Below are positions 22,923 to 32,565 of a stretch of 64,000 nucleotides of DNA, in pieces; position 1 is the first letter of the stretch, and every line of letters begins with the position of its first letter. The notes below the pieces were generated by a model. That model saw only the letters and a program-made list of their open reading frames with translations. It ran no database searches and had not been told where the DNA came from. The translations under genes were made by a program, and so were the position numbers. Source of the stretch: AP-15 sp963795485 (GTDB lineage Bacteria; Pseudomonadota; Alphaproteobacteria; ATCC43930; CGMCC-115725); the NCBI GenBank assembly GCA_963795485.1, contig CAWCIL010000008.1, forward strand, positions 434,001 to 498,000. Direction: 5' to 3'.

Positions 22923-23795
22923 TCAGCTGCGCCCGAACAGGCCGCGCGGCCGCCACAGCAGCACACCCATCGTCATCGCATAGATGAAAAAGGCGCCGAA
23001 CTGCGGCAGCAGAAATTTGCCGGCGCTGTCGACGATTCCGACCAATAATGCCGCCAGAAACGGACCGCGAATGCTGCCGAGCCCGCCAATCGCGACAACG
23101 ATCAGAAAATAGACGAGGTTGTCGAGCGCGTAGCCGGGAACGATGGTCATCAGGTCGGAGCCGAGCCCGCCGCCGAGGCCGGCGAGCCCGCTGCCGAGCG
23201 CAAAGGTCAGGCTGAACAGGCGCGAGGTGTCGATGCCGAGCGACTGCGCCATGCGCAGATTGTCGACCGCGGCGCGGATTTGCGCACCAAACCGGCTGCG
23301 CTCGAGCCCGAGCCACAGCACCGTGACCAGCGCGGCGCCGCATAGGATCAGCAGGATCTCGTAAACCGGAAACTCGCCGAAACCGAGTTCGACGCCGCCA
23401 CTCAATCCATGCGGCAGGCGCAACGGCTGCTGCACCGGCCCAAAGAAATACTGCGCCGCCGCCCCCGACATGAAGACGAGCCCCATCGTCAGCAGCACCT
23501 GGTCGAGCTCGTCGCCGCCATAGAAGCGGCGGTAGAGCAGCCGCTCGATCGGCACGCTGGCCAGGGCCACCACGGCCACTGCCGCCATCAGCGCCAGCGG
23601 AAACGGCACGCCGTGACGCTCGATCAGCCCGGTCACCACATAGCCGCCGGCCATCGCGAAAACGCCGTGCGCGAGGTTGATGAACCCCATCATCCCCATC
23701 GTCACCGACAGCCCGACCGAGATCAGGTACAGCACCATCGCGAAAGCGAGCCCGTGAAAGCCGATGCTGACGGCGACGGAAAGGGCGCTGTTCAT
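22923..23795 (-). CDS. livH: Branched-chain amino acid-type ABC transporter permease
   Basis: An intact 290-residue permease with the LivH-typical GLSVTMGMMGFINLAHGVFA, ERLLYRRFYGGDELDQVLLT and VVAIGGLGSIRGPF. About eight hydrophobic segments are present. It starts at the ATG of MNSALSVAVSIG, 47 bp after the binding-protein gene, and pairs with LivM as the channel. Confidence 0.92.
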   Translation of the reverse strand: MNSALSVAVSIGFHGLAFAMVLYLISVGLSVTMGMMGFINLAHGVFAMAGGYVVTGLIERHGVPFPLALMAAVAVVALASVPIERLLYRRFYGGDELDQVLLTMGLVFMSGAAAQYFFGPVQQPLRLPHGLSGGVELGFGEFPVYEILLILCGAALVTVLWLGLERSRFGAQIRAAVDNLRMAQSLGIDTSRLFSLTFALGSGLAGLGGGLGSDLMTIVPGYALDNLVYFLIVVAIGGLGSIRGPFLAALLVGIVDSAGKFLLPQFGAFFIYAMTMGVLLWRPRGLFGRS

Positions 23796-23841
23796 CTGCG
23801 CAGTCGAGGACTGAAAAGGATGCGGGCGGCCCGGATGCCGG

Positions 23842-25039
23842 CTACTTCTGCGGGTGCAGCGCCTTCCACGGGTCTTTGACCATCGGGATCGTCGAGATCT
23901 CGACATTGGCGAGCTTGCCGTCGACCTTTTCGACTTTGCGAATATAAACGTTCTGAACGATGTCTCGGGTTTCGGGGTCGATCATGATCGGGCCGCGCGG
24001 GCTGTTCGGGTCCTTCCAATGCTCGAAGAAGGCCATCGCCTGGTCGCTGGTGAAGTTGCCCTTGGTCGCCTTGATCAGGTCGAAGATCATCGCCATCCCG
24101 TCCCAGCCGTCGACCGAGAAGAAGTCGGGAACGGAGTTGTCGCCGTAGGCGCGCTTCCAGTCGGCCAAAAAGGCTTTGTTGGCCGGGCGCTTGCCGGCGG
24201 CCGAGTAGGTCCCCGCGGTGATCAGGCCCAGCGGGGTGTCGCCCATGTTCGGCAATTCCTCGTCGGGCACCAGATCCTGCGTCGAGGCGATCGTGATCCC
24301 GGCCTGGCGCAGGCCGAGGTCGGTGATCGCCCGCATCATCGCCGTCGCCTGGACGCCGGCCGGCACGAAGATATAGGCGACCTGGGGCTTGGCGTCCTTG
24401 ATCCGCTGCACGAACGGGGTGAAGTCGGGATTGGCCGGCGGGAACCGGTCGGCGCCGACGATCTTGCCGCCGGCATCGGTGAAGGCGCTTGGTGAACCCC
24501 GCCTCGGCATCATGACCGGCGATAAAGTCGGTGACCGCGGTATAGGCCGTCTTCCAGCCCTGCTGGGCCGCCCATTTGCCCATCGGATAGGCTTGCTGCC
24601 ACAGCGTGAAGGTCACCCGCACGACATAGGGCGAGAGCCGCGGGATCGCGACCCCGGCGCCGGCGCCGCTGATCACGAGCGGCACCTTCGCCTCGGCGGT
24701 CAGCGGCGCCACCGCGGCGGCGACCGGCGACAGGATGATGCCGGTCAACAGCTGCACGTGGTCGCGGGTGATCAATTCCTGCGCCAGCCGCTTGCCGACT
24801 TCCGGGTTGGAGGTGTCGTCGCGACGTAGGATCTCGACCTTGACCCCCGGCGGCAGGTCCTTTTCGTGCAACTTGACGTAGAGGTCGATCCCCTTCTGCG
24901 CCTCGTCGGCCGGCTCCGCGACAAAACCCGTATAGCTGTTGATCAGGCCGATCCTGACCGTCTGCGCCGAGACCGGCGCCGCTATCGCCGTCAGCGCAGT
25001 CAGCGCCGCTGCCGCGAGGCCGGACATTCTGGGTAACAT
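23842..25039 (-). CDS. Periplasmic solute-binding protein of the liv-type importer (one frameshift)
   Basis: About 398 residues with a cleavable signal peptide (MLPRMSGLAAAALTALTAIA, then APVSAQ) and the Peripla_BP_6 fold: VRIGLINSYTGFVAEPADEA, KVPLVISGAGAG, FTPFVQRIKDAKPQVAYIFV and VDGWDGMAMIFDLIKATKG. One break near 24490 (AAGCGCCTTC, where one extra C or G lies between AAG and GCC) restores FTKAFTDAGGK. As the first gene of the operon it decides substrate choice, which could be amino acids, amides or urea-like compounds; the sequence does not settle which. Confidence 0.88.
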
Positions 25040-25153
25040 CGCGGGGCTCCCCTGCTGGTTCGGGGGCAAGCTAGCACGCTCTGCCGCGCGCCGTCGCAGC
25101 GATGGCGCCGCGCGCCCGGCTCTCGCTGTTCGTTGGCGGCGAACGGTCGCCGT

Positions 25154-25537
25154 CTATGTTAGGCGCTCGGCGAATTTCGCGGCATCGACGACCGCCCTCG
25201 AATGGGTTCCGATCCCGATCTCCTTGCCTGCCTCGGTCGCCCGCACCGAAAACTCGATCCGCCGGCCCTCGACCTTTGTCACCTCGGCGTCGCCGGTGAC
25301 CCGGCGCCCGGCCGGTGTCGCCGCGAGGTGGCGGATGTTGACCGCGGTGCCGACCGCGCTCTCGCCCGCATCGAGATAGCCGCGGATCGCGTTCAGCGCC
25401 GCATTTTCCATGATCATGATCATGACCGGCGTGGCCAGCACCGGCGGCAGGGTCGCGTCCTTGAACCGGTTCGCCAGATGCTCGGGCTCGACCTGAAGCG
25501 TAAAGGAGCCGGCGGCTCCGAGGGGAATTGGCCTCAC
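25154..25537 (-). CDS. Hotdog-fold thioesterase-like protein (FlK-type)
   Basis: An intact 127-residue protein. The patterns FKDATLPPVLATPVMIMIME, SAVGTAVNIRHLAATPAGR and GDAEVTKVEGRRIEFSVRA match the thioesterase group that includes fluoroacetyl-CoA thioesterase FlK. It is expected to hydrolyse a small acyl-CoA or protect against a toxic one. It lies downstream of the debranching enzyme only by strand order in reverse and shows no clear operon partner; the substrate is not predictable. Confidence 0.75.
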   Translation of the reverse strand: MRPIPLGAAGSFTLQVEPEHLANRFKDATLPPVLATPVMIMIMENAALNAIRGYLDAGESAVGTAVNIRHLAATPAGRRVTGDAEVTKVEGRRIEFSVRATEAGKEIGIGTHSRAVVDAAKFAERLT

Positions 25538-25567
25538 GCGACGTCTCCCGGCCCGACCGCGCCCGGC

Positions 25568-27729
25568 CTATTCCGAGCGATGGAAGGGCGCCAGGGGGCG
25601 TCGTTCGACGGCCCCCGCATCGCCCTTCAGCACCTCGAACCGGGTCTCATCTCCATCGCGCCAAAAGCGGACATCGAACGTCCGCCTGCCGAGCCGCAGA
25701 TCGCTCAGGGTCAGGTCGGGCAGCCAATCCGGCAGCGCGGGATCGAGGTAGAACTTGCCTCGCGGCGCATCGGGATCGAAGCCCAGCAGCGCCTGCAGCA
25801 GCGAAAACACCGAGCCCGCGGCCCAGGCCTGCGGCACGTTGGCGTCGGGGTACTGCACCGGGAAATTGGCGTCGTCGCGCTCGATCCCGGCATAGAGTTC
25901 CGGCATCTGGTAGAGCGCGAAAAAGCTGCCGGCCTCGGTGACCGCGCGCGCCACCTGCGCCGCCTCGCGGGCAAAGCCGTATTGCTTGAAGCCGATCGCG
26001 ATGATGCCGTTGTCGTGCGGCCACACCGAACCGTTCTGATAGGACATCGGATTGTAGGACGGGTGGTCGCGCGACAAGGTCCGGATGCCCCAGCCGCTCC
26101 ACATGTCGGGCTGCAGCAGCCGCTGGGCGACCCGCCGCGCGCGGTCTTTCGGCACGATCCGGCTCCACAGGCAATGACCCGGGTTCGAGGCCACGGTCAG
26201 CACCTGCTTTTTGTCGCCGTCGAGGCAATAGGCGTAAAACCCGCTATCCTCGTCCCAGAACACCTCGTTGAAGCGGTCGAACAGCGTCTTCGACTTGGCG
26301 CGCAATTCCTCAGCCCGGCCGTCCTGCCCAAATGCGTCGTAAATTTCGGCCATGCGGTTCCAGGCGTCGTAGACATAGCCTTGCAGCTCGCACAGCGCCT
26401 TCGGCCCTTTGACCGGGCTGCCGTCCGGGTAGAGGACGGCGTCGCCGGCATCCTTCCAGCCCTGGTTCTCGTAGCCCGCCGAGGAGCGCGTCTGGTACTC
26501 CTGAAAGCCGTCGCCGTCGCGGTCGCCGTAACGGTCGATCCAGTCGAGGCAGCGCTCGGCGGTGCCGAGATGGCGCTCGATCAGCCGCCGGTCGCCGGTG
26601 CACCGCCACGCGGTGTGCAGCGCGATCAGGTAGAGCGGCGTCGCATCGGCGGTGCCGTAATACGGGGTGTGCGGGATCAGCTTGAAATGAGCCAGCTCGC
26701 CGGTGCGCAATTCGTGCATGATCTTGCCGGGCTCGGCGTCGCGGTAATCGTCCCGCTCGGTCGCCTGGTATCGGCCCAGCACATCGAGCGCGCCGCGGAT
26801 AAAATCAGGATAGATATGAGCGTTTTGCAATGCCGCGATCAGGCTGTCGCGGCCGAACAGCGCGACGAACCAGGGAATGCCGGCGGCCGGCGTGAATTCG
26901 AGGTGATGGGTGCCCTCGACCGGCAGCCGCAGCGCGGCCATGTCTTCCACCGCCTGACGATAGAGGTTCTCGAACTCCTCGTTGCTCGATGCGAGCTTGA
27001 GCACGGTCTTTCGCCATTTTTCAAGCGGCTCGCCGAGCTGCGAATTCGGCGCGTGAGCAATGCACTCTTGGGGCGCGCGTGTAACGATGGTGGCCGGCGG
27101 CAGCCGAATATTCGAGGCAGGTATGCCAGGCCTGCGCAGGCTCGATCGCCACCTCGAAGCTGATTCGGCCGTTGGCGTAGACGCAGGGCGAGGCGTTGCG
27201 CCGCCGCTCCACGACCAGAGTCGCGCAGAAAGTCGCGGTCGCGATACCGAGTCGTCAAAGTCGCCGTGTCCTCGGACCAGTCCGTCGTGATCCGGCCGCG
27301 CCGCACCAGATTGCCGCCCTTGATCTCGAACATGTCGGCGAAATCGCAGCGCAGCGCGATCTCGAGGTTGAATTCGACTGCTTTACGGCCGTGATTGATG
27401 ATGTCGATGTCCTCGTGGATGCCGCCCTCATCGATCGACCGGCTGAGCTGGAGCAGCAGCGTCCGCTGCTCGATGGTGCCGTCCTCGGTGACGATGCCCG
27501 GGTTGGTCATGAACACTTGCCCCGCGAAATACGCAATCGCACCCGAGTTCAGCAGCTCCCACGGATCGCCATTGGCATAGATCGACCAGGCGCTGATCAT
27601 CCTGGTGTCCCGGACAAAAAATCCGCATTTGCTCGGCCAAGGGATCTGCCCGTCGGGCTCGGTCAGCAACAGGCTGTAGCCCTGGTTGATCGACAACAGC
27701 GACGGACCAACCTTGATCTTGAGCGACAT
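25568..27729 (-). CDS. Amylo-alpha-1,6-glucosidase / glycogen-debranching-type enzyme (two frameshifts)
   Basis: About 720 residues: an N-terminal beta-sandwich domain (starts MSLKIKVGPSLLSINQGYSL; DTRMISAWSIYANGD) and a C-terminal (alpha/alpha)6 glucosidase domain (GIPWFVALFGRDSLIAALQN, GYVYDAWNRMAEIYDAFG, SYQNGSVWPHDNGIIAIGF). The catalytic domain is intact; breaks near 27230 and 27060 fall between the domains. It would trim alpha-1,6 branches in glycogen or a related glucan or oligosaccharide. No other glycogen gene is nearby, so the physiological substrate is open. Confidence 0.85.
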
Positions 27730-27819
27730 GACGAGACTCCTCGAGGAACGCCGCCGCATCCCTGCGCCGACCTTTTATGGGGTAAACGGCCCGCGGACCG
27801 CTTCGGCCCGCGTCATCGG

Positions 27820-28446
27820 CTATGGCGTTTGCAGACTTGAGATGTAGGCTGCGAGCAGGTCGATGTCGGCTGCCGGAGAGAGCCTTGCGCGGCCGAGGTC
27901 ATGTTGCCGTCGATATCGCCGCGGGTGGCCGCCTTGAAACCGGCCAATTGCTGCTTCAGGTAATGCGAAATGCTGTCCGGCGAGGCGGGGAATGTGCTCG
28001 TCTCCGGCTAGCGCGGCGCCATGGCATTGAGTGCAATGGTCGGCCAGGGTCAGTCGGCGGCCCGCGGCAGCCTGCTGCGGGTCGATCGCCCGCTTGGGCG
28101 CCGCCGGTTTCTGCGCCGCGTAATAGGCCGCCAGATCGCCGAGATCGTCGTCGGAAAGCTTCGCGGCGATCGGCGCCATCTGCGCGGATTTACGGTGGCC
28201 GGCGCGGAATTGGTAGAGGGCGAGGATGATGTAGCGCGGCTCTTGACCGGCGAGCGACGGGATCGTGGCGGTCGGCGAGTGGCCGCCGCGGCCCATGGCA
28301 GACCGCACAGACCGCTTCGGCTTTCTGCTCCCGGCCTCAGCATCATAGGCGCAGGCAGGTTGCGGGCGGAGGGGCAAGAATGCAGCCGCCGTCAGCACGG
28401 CATACGCCGCACCCTTGCGGCGCCGCGCCGGCGCGCTCCCGCTCAC
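27820..28446 (-). CDS. Di-haem cytochrome c (c4-like), frameshifted
   Basis: Two haem-binding motifs are visible: CAVCHGP near 28300 and CTQCHG near 28030, followed by AGDEHIPRLAGQH and a closing LSPAADIDLLAAYISSLQTP. The frame changes near 28330, 28285, 27955 and 27895; the one at 27955 is restored by removing one G (TTCGCAT to TTCCAT, giving GQHFHYLKQQLAGF). A GTG start overlapping the stop of the sugar dehydrogenase (GTGA) is followed by a hydrophobic export signal. It is a periplasmic electron carrier and, by position, the likely acceptor for that dehydrogenase. Confidence 0.75.
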   Translation of the reverse strand: MSGSAPARRRKGAAYAVLTAAAFLPLRPQPACAYDAEAGSRKPKRSVRSAMGRGGHSPTATIPSLAGQEPRYIILALYQFRAGHRKSAQMAPIAAKLSDDDLGDLAAYYAAQKPAAPKRAIDPQQAAAGRRLTLADHCTQCHGAALAGDEHIPRLAGQHFALPEAAIGRFQGGHPRRYRRQHDLGRARLSPAADIDLLAAYISSLQTP

Positions 28447-29711
28447 GTCTTCTGATAACTGATGCGATAGATGACGCCGTTCCAATCGTCCGACACCAAC
28501 AGCGCGCCGTCGGGCATTACCAAGCACGTCGACCGGCCGCCCCCAGAATTGGTTGCCCTGGAGCATGCCGCCCATGAATATTTCCGATTTCAGCACGTTG
28601 CCGGCCGGCCCGAGCTCGACCCGGGTCACATTGTAGCCGCTCTTTTGCGTCCGGTTCCACGAGCCGTGCTCGGCGATGAAGATGTTGTTCTTGTACTCGG
28701 CCGGGAACATGTTGCCGGTGTAGAAGCGCATGCCGAGCGAGGCCACGTGCGGCCCGAGATTGAGGTCGGGCGGGACAAAATCTGCGCAGCTGAAGTACTT
28801 GCCGTATTGGGGGTCGAGAATGTCGCCCTGATGGCAGAACGGATAGCCGAAATTTTCGCCCTGCGCGGTCGCATGGTTCAATTCGTCCGAGGGGGCGTTG
28901 TCGCCGAGCCAGTCGCGGCCGTTGTCGGTGAACCACAGCTGCTGAGGTCGCCGGATTAAAGGCCATGCCGACGCTGTTGCGCACGCCTTGCGCATAGATC
29001 TGCAGATTATCCGTCTTCGGGTTGACCCGGAGAATCGCTGCCTGGAGGTAGTTCGGGATCGCGATGTTGAATGGCGAGCCCTGGTTGAAATAAAGCCAAC
29101 CATCCGGTCCCATCGTCAAGAATTTCCAGAAATGATTGGTCTGGTGCGGCAGGCCGTCGACGACGACTTTTGGCGGCGGCGGTTCGTCGAGACTGTCTTC
29201 GATATTGTCGAAGCGGATGATGCGCTCGCGCTCGGCGACAAAGAGCGTGCCGTTCGCAAAGGCCACTCCGTTCGGCGCGGAGAGGCCCTTGGCGATGACT
29301 TTGACGTCGCGATGACCGCCGCGGTCGACGACCGCCAGCACCTGGTCGCGCAGCCGGTTGCCGACAAAGACCGTGCCCTTATCGCCGAGCGTCATCGACC
29401 GGGCTTCCTTCAGTCCGGCGGCCCAGATCTCGATCTTGAACCCCGGCGGCAGGGTGATCTTGTCGATCGGGATGTCCTTGGCCGGGGTGCCGATCAGGCT
29501 TGGAATATGCGGATGCAGCGGCGAAGCGGCGAGGCTCGGCGGCTGCCCCTGTTTCCACGGCGGCGGCCCGGGCGGGGCCGCGGCGGGCGGGTTGGCCTGG
29601 GCCATTGCCGGCGGCAGCGCATGGGGCAGGACAAGACCCGCCAGCGCCCCGAGCACGCTCATCACCCCCGCACGACAGACGCACGCTCGCCAATCTTCTC
29701 TTCGAAGCCAT
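28443..29711 (-). CDS. PQQ-type sugar (sorbosone-like) dehydrogenase, beta-propeller, frameshifted
   Basis: About 420 residues with a signal peptide (MASKRRLASVRLSC, then VLGALAGLVLPHALPPAMAQ), a Pro-rich linker, and a six-bladed propeller: LPPGFKIEIWAAGLKEARSM, NGVAFANGTLFVAERERI, LTMGPDGWLYFNQGSPFN, FIAEHGSWNRTQKSGYNV, and the terminal DDWNGVIYRISYQKT. Breaks near 29660, 28945 and 28525 each need one base removed. The ATG at 29711 has GGGAGGGG upstream. It would oxidise an aldose or similar sugar in the periplasm and pass electrons to the adjacent cytochrome c. Confidence 0.82.
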
Positions 29712-29834
29712 CGTCCCCTCCCACCGGCCGATACGGCCATTGTTGTCGCCGGGCACAAGCACGCGCCGCACCGTTCTCGCGGCTTAGCTTATTCTAGTGC
29801 GCGCCAATCGCCCGGCTCAAGCACGCTGCCCGGA

Positions 29835-30425
29835 TCAGGCGAGGATCTCGAAATGCGCATGCGTCGGCCGCATCGCCAGGCCATTGACCGGCAGCAAATC
29901 CTGCGGGCAAGCGGAAAAGGCGACGACGCAATCGATCTCGGCGCGCAGCGATACGGAGCTGCCCGGGGTGCTGACCGGCGGCCGCACCTCGACCCGGTTG
30001 CCGTCGACGACCGGGATGTTCATGAACAGGTTGAACGGCGCCGGGGTATGCGGTGACGCGAGCCCGAGTTCGGCCAGGGCGGCGGCGAGGTTGTCGGTGC
30101 AGTTGTCGTGATACTCGGCGCATCCGAGCAATTCGTAGCGCCAGCGGTCGCAGGCCGCGAACAAGGTGTCGTGAACGCCGCCGGAGGTGTCCTCGACCAC
30201 GGTCAGGATCGGCCGCCGCCGGTTGGTCAAGAGGGTGTCGCCGATCGCCGGAATGATCTGCCCGATCGCCGGGCGGGTGTGCTCCATCGACATGAATTCG
30301 GAGAGGTCCGCGGCGTTGAACGCCCAGGCGTCGACGACCTGCTGACCCGTCGTGTTGATGATCCTGACTGTCTCGCCCTGGCGGAGGTGCGCGGCCTTGC
30401 CGCGGCGCGCCGGAATCTCGATCAT
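29835..30425 (-). CDS. DUF1989 / urea carboxylase-associated family protein
   Basis: An intact 196-residue protein with family marks GETVRIINTTGQQVVDAWAF, MSMEHTRPAIGQIIPAIGD, HDNCTDNLAAALAELG and PFNLFMNIPV. The ATG follows GGAGGGG. DUF1989 proteins occur with urea carboxylase and allophanate hydrolase, and some related enzymes act on carboxyguanidine. No urea carboxylase gene is present here, but an amidase gene lies close by on the other strand, which makes a nitrogen-scavenging role plausible (inference). Confidence 0.85.
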   Translation of the reverse strand: MIEIPARRGKAAHLRQGETVRIINTTGQQVVDAWAFNAADLSEFMSMEHTRPAIGQIIPAIGDTLLTNRRRPILTVVEDTSGGVHDTLFAACDRWRYELLGCAEYHDNCTDNLAAALAELGLASPHTPAPFNLFMNIPVVDGNRVEVRPPVSTPGSSVSLRAEIDCVVAFSACPQDLLPVNGLAMRPTHAHFEILA

Positions 30426-30490
30426 TGCGCCCCTCCATCCGTTCGGTGAAGGAGCAAGTGTAGCAGCCGATCGAGCGGAACGACTATCTG

Positions 30491-30688
30491 CTATCTGCCG
30501 CCGGAAGGCGCTTCGATCGGCGCGCAGTTGGTCCGCCCGGACATCAGGCAATCCTCGAGCTGCAATTCCTTGTGCAGCGCCTGAACCAGGTAGACCGCGG
30601 CAACGACCAGCACCAGCACGACGATCAGCCCGATCACCGCCCCGGATCGCGATCGCTCGCCATCTTGATTGTCGGGGGGTTCGGCCAT
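30491..30688 (-). CDS. Small single-pass membrane protein, unknown function
   Basis: A 65-residue protein: polar start MAEPPDNQDGERSRSG, one transmembrane helix (AVIGLIVVLVLVVAAVYLVQ) and a short tail with two cysteines (EDCLMSGRTNCAP). I do not recognise the family. The frame is open further upstream, but MAEPPD gives the most natural start. The two tail cysteines could form a periplasmic disulphide. Confidence 0.65.
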   Translation of the reverse strand: MAEPPDNQDGERSRSGAVIGLIVVLVLVVAAVYLVQALHKELQLEDCLMSGRTNCAPIEAPSGGR

Positions 30689-30884
30689 CGGAATGCCTCG
30701 GGCGCAATCGGCTGACCGGCGGGCGGCAGCCCCGGGCCGGCTCATTGTATGCAGCCAAGACGCCGATCAGCACCGCCCCGTCGCATCTTGTCAAGCCGAG
30801 CCCGCTTGGGCGAGAGTGCCGGCAGCGCACGCCAGCCATATCGAGTTCGGATTTCGGATTGTGGGGCGGAACAGGAGGCCGAGA

Positions 30885-32174
30885 ATGACCGATCCGCGCT
30901 CGCTGACCGCCCGCGAGGCTGCCCGGCTGATCGCCGAAGGCCAGCTCAGCGCCGAGGCGTTGGCGACCGCCTATCTCGACCGGATCGCGGCGCGCGAGAG
31001 TGTCGTCGGCGCCTGGCAATATCTCGACCGCGAGCAGGCCTTGGCCGAGGCGCGGCAACGCGACCGCGAGCCGCCGCGCGGACCGCTGCACGGCGTGCCG
31101 ATCGCGGTCAAGGATTTGATCGACACGGCCGACATGCCGACCGGCTACGGTTCGCCGATCTACCGCGGCCATCGGCCAGCCGCCGACGCCGCCTGCGTGG
31201 CGCTCGCGCGAGCCGCCGGTGCCGTCGTGCTCGGCAAGACCGTCACCACCGAGTTCGCCACCTTCACCCCCGGCAAGACCGCGAACCCGCGCAACCCGGC
31301 GCACACCCCGGGCGGTTCGTCGAGCGGCTCGGCCGCGGCGGTCGCCGACGGCATGGCGCCGCTCGCCTTCGGGACCCAAACCGCCGGGTCGGTCATTCGC
31401 CCGGCCGCGTTCTGCGGCGTCGTCGGCTACAAGCCGAGCTTCGGTCTGATCAGCCGGGCCGGGGTCAAGCCGCTCGCCGACAGCCTCGACACGGTCGGCA
31501 TCCTCGCCCGCACCGTCGATGACGCCGCGTTCTTCGCCGGAATCTTGGTCGAGCGCCCGGCGCTGCGCCATTTGGCGAGGCCGGCGCACATGCCGCGTTT
31601 CGGCCTCTATCGCACCCCGATGTGGGACGAGGCCGAGCCGTCGGTCGCAGCCGCTCTCGACCGGGCGCGAGAGGCTCTGGAGCGCGCCGGCGCGAGGGTC
31701 GACGAGGTCGCGATCGCCCCCGAGCATCATGGGCTGACGCAAGCGCAGGACAAGATCATGGGGTTCGAGACCGTGCGCGCGCTCGCCGACGAGCGCATCC
31801 GGCACAGCGCCGAATTGTCGCCGCGGCTGGCCCAGCTGCTCGACGCCGGGATGGCGGTCGGGGCGGACGAATACGACGCCGCGCGCGCCCTGACCGAGAC
31901 GGCGCGGGCCGGTCTCGCCGAGTTTTACGGCGGCTGCGACGCGATGCTGGTCCCGGCCGCACCCGGCGCGGCGCCGTTGGGCCTCGAATATACCGGGGAT
32001 CCGGTGTTCAACCGCATGTGGACCCTGCTCGGGGTGCCGTGCGCGACGGTGCCGGCGCTGTGGGGCGAAAACGGCCTGCCGGTCGGGGTGCAGTTGGTCG
32101 GCCGGATGCACGACGATCCACGGCTGCTGGCCTGCGCCGCGTTTCTCGAACGCGCCCTCGCCGAGAGCATATGA
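30885..32174 (+). CDS. Amidase (amidase signature family)
   Basis: An intact 429-residue enzyme with the Ser-cisSer-Lys triad: Lys in GVPIAVKDLIDT and serines in TPGGSSSGSAAAVADG, plus GTQTAGSVIRPAAFCGVVGY. The ATG (MTDPRSLTAREAARLI) has a perfect AGGAGG site. It hydrolyses a carboxylic amide to acid and ammonia. The substrate is unknown; relatives include GatA, but the lack of neighbouring gatB/C and the shorter C-terminus favour a catabolic amidase. Its stop overlaps the start of the next small gene (ATGA). Confidence 0.9.
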   Translation: MTDPRSLTAREAARLIAEGQLSAEALATAYLDRIAARESVVGAWQYLDREQALAEARQRDREPPRGPLHGVPIAVKDLIDTADMPTGYGSPIYRGHRPAADAACVALARAAGAVVLGKTVTTEFATFTPGKTANPRNPAHTPGGSSSGSAAAVADGMAPLAFGTQTAGSVIRPAAFCGVVGYKPSFGLISRAGVKPLADSLDTVGILARTVDDAAFFAGILVERPALRHLARPAHMPRFGLYRTPMWDEAEPSVAAALDRAREALERAGARVDEVAIAPEHHGLTQAQDKIMGFETVRALADERIRHSAELSPRLAQLLDAGMAVGADEYDAARALTETARAGLAEFYGGCDAMLVPAAPGAAPLGLEYTGDPVFNRMWTLLGVPCATVPALWGENGLPVGVQLVGRMHDDPRLLACAAFLERALAESI

Positions 32175-32474
32175 GGAGCGCGTCGGCGATCGTCGCCCTG
32201 CTGATCGCGACCGCCGGGCCTGCCGGCTGCTCGGCGCTCGATCCCTATCCCGACACGCCGCAGCCCGCCGCTCCCGGAGTAAAGGATGCCGGGCCGCGGG
32301 TGGCGATCTGCTACGACTTTGCCGTCAGCTCGGGCAGCGAGGTGCAGAAGGCGGCGCAGGACCAATGCGGACCGAATACGCGTCGCCGCGCGCGTCGAGA
32401 CCGACTGGAGGCTCGACTTCTGTCCGCTGCTGCTGCCGGCGCGGGCCACCTTCGTGTGCAAGCCCGTAAAATAG
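32171..32474 (+). CDS. Small putative lipoprotein (one frameshift)
   Basis: About 100 residues: signal with lipobox (MRSASAIVALLIATAGPAGC), a proline-rich linker (DPYPDTPQPAAPG) and a domain with AICYDFAVSSGSEVQKAAQD and CGPNT, ending LPARATFVCKPVK. The frame changes near 32385 (CGTCGCC, one extra base), and four cysteines survive in the mature part. The function is unknown. It is translationally coupled to the amidase and precedes hemA by 91 bp. Confidence 0.65.
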
Positions 32475-32532
32475 CGAGCCCCGCGGCCGCTGCCGCGACA
32501 CGTCGTCCGGCTCGGATCGAGGAAAGCTGTGC

Positions 32533-32538
32533 TATAAT
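32533..32538 (+). promoter_or_regulatory. Possible -10 element for hemA
   Basis: A perfect TATAAT lies 28 bp upstream of the hemA ATG in otherwise GC-rich DNA. No good -35 hexamer is seen 16-18 bp upstream (GCTCGG there), so promoter activity is a suggestion only. Confidence 0.35.
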
Positions 32539-32565
32539 CGTCCGCTGCCGCCGATCGTGAGCGTG

